Of a stretch of DNA of 5,531 nucleotides, positions 5,507-5,531 are shown in pieces (positions within the stretch are counted from its first letter, which is position 1; every line of letters begins with the position of its first letter). Under the pieces are notes generated by a model. The model was not told where the DNA came from, did no database searches, and saw only the letters and a program-made list of their open reading frames with translations. Source of the DNA: Nitrospirota bacterium (GTDB lineage: Bacteria > Nitrospirota > Nitrospiria > SBBL01 > Manganitrophaceae); NCBI GenBank assembly GCA_023248505.1, contig JAHFEM010000162.1, positions 1 through 5,531 on the forward strand, in the 5' to 3' direction. The position numbers and the translations under genes are program-made.

Positions 5507-5531
5507 AAAAAGGCCAGGACCGTTCGGTCCT
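5507..5531 (+). terminator. Left part of a probable intrinsic terminator, cut by the window end
   Basis: A run of five A (5507-5511) and GGCC lead into AGGACC (5516-5521), a GTTC loop and GGTCCT (5526-5531), an exact six-bp stem that reaches the last base. If GGCC and then T residues follow outside the window, this is a bidirectional A-stem-T terminator 24 bases after the amzA stop. The downstream half is not visible. Confidence 0.6.

Noticed and set aside
5480..5531. A start codon overlapping the amzA stop (ATGA) with an open frame to the window end
   Set aside because: The frame runs through an A-run and hairpin that look like a terminator, and only 17 codons are visible. A new gene cannot be supported.

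Overview
The window is a GC-rich bacterial chromosomal segment with short intergenic gaps, strong GGAGG-type ribosome binding sites and no phage or transposase gene. A Streptococcus-like TrpRS, a single-domain PilZ protein, an archaemetzincin, a heat-stress-associated-32 (HSA32)-like member of the ComA family and a small Arg/Lys-rich protein together recall Nitrospirota or similar deep-branching Gram-negative bacteria. That placement is an inference from memory and was not tested.

Layout. The window opens with the last 52 codons of an unrecognised plus-strand gene (1-159), followed 13 bases later by trpS (173-1183), probably in the same transcript. A 250-base non-coding stretch follows. It holds a perfect 13-bp hairpin and further inverted repeats that look REP-like, then a near-consensus sigma-70 promoter driving an isolated tRNA-Met(CAU) (1435-1510). 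After about 370 non-coding bases with a possible tRNA terminator comes a short, degenerate relative of the CmcI/cephalosporin-hydroxylase methyltransferase family (1880-2377), then a one-domain PilZ protein (2554-2895). Facing these on the minus strand are nth (endonuclease III, 3249-3902) and, overlapping its stop codon, a small basic-protein gene broken by a one-base shift in a run of seven G (2989-3256). Divergent from nth, a two-gene plus-strand unit encodes the HSA32-like/phosphosulfolactate-synthase-family protein (4028-4882) and an archaemetzincin-type zinc protease (4950-5483). The left half of a probable intrinsic terminator reaches the window edge.

The genes do not form one pathway. 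They mix housekeeping (trpS, tRNA-Met, nth), c-di-GMP response (PilZ) and possible protein quality or stress functions (HSA32-like plus archaemetzincin). Several proteins are recognisable family members with changed key residues. Nth keeps only two of the four iron-sulfur cysteines. The archaemetzincin has Gln in place of the metzincin Gly and His in place of the last zinc-site Cys. The CmcI-like protein has lost much of the cofactor and metal site. These changes are the most interesting features here. I see no CRISPR array, toxin-antitoxin pair or evident new defence system.
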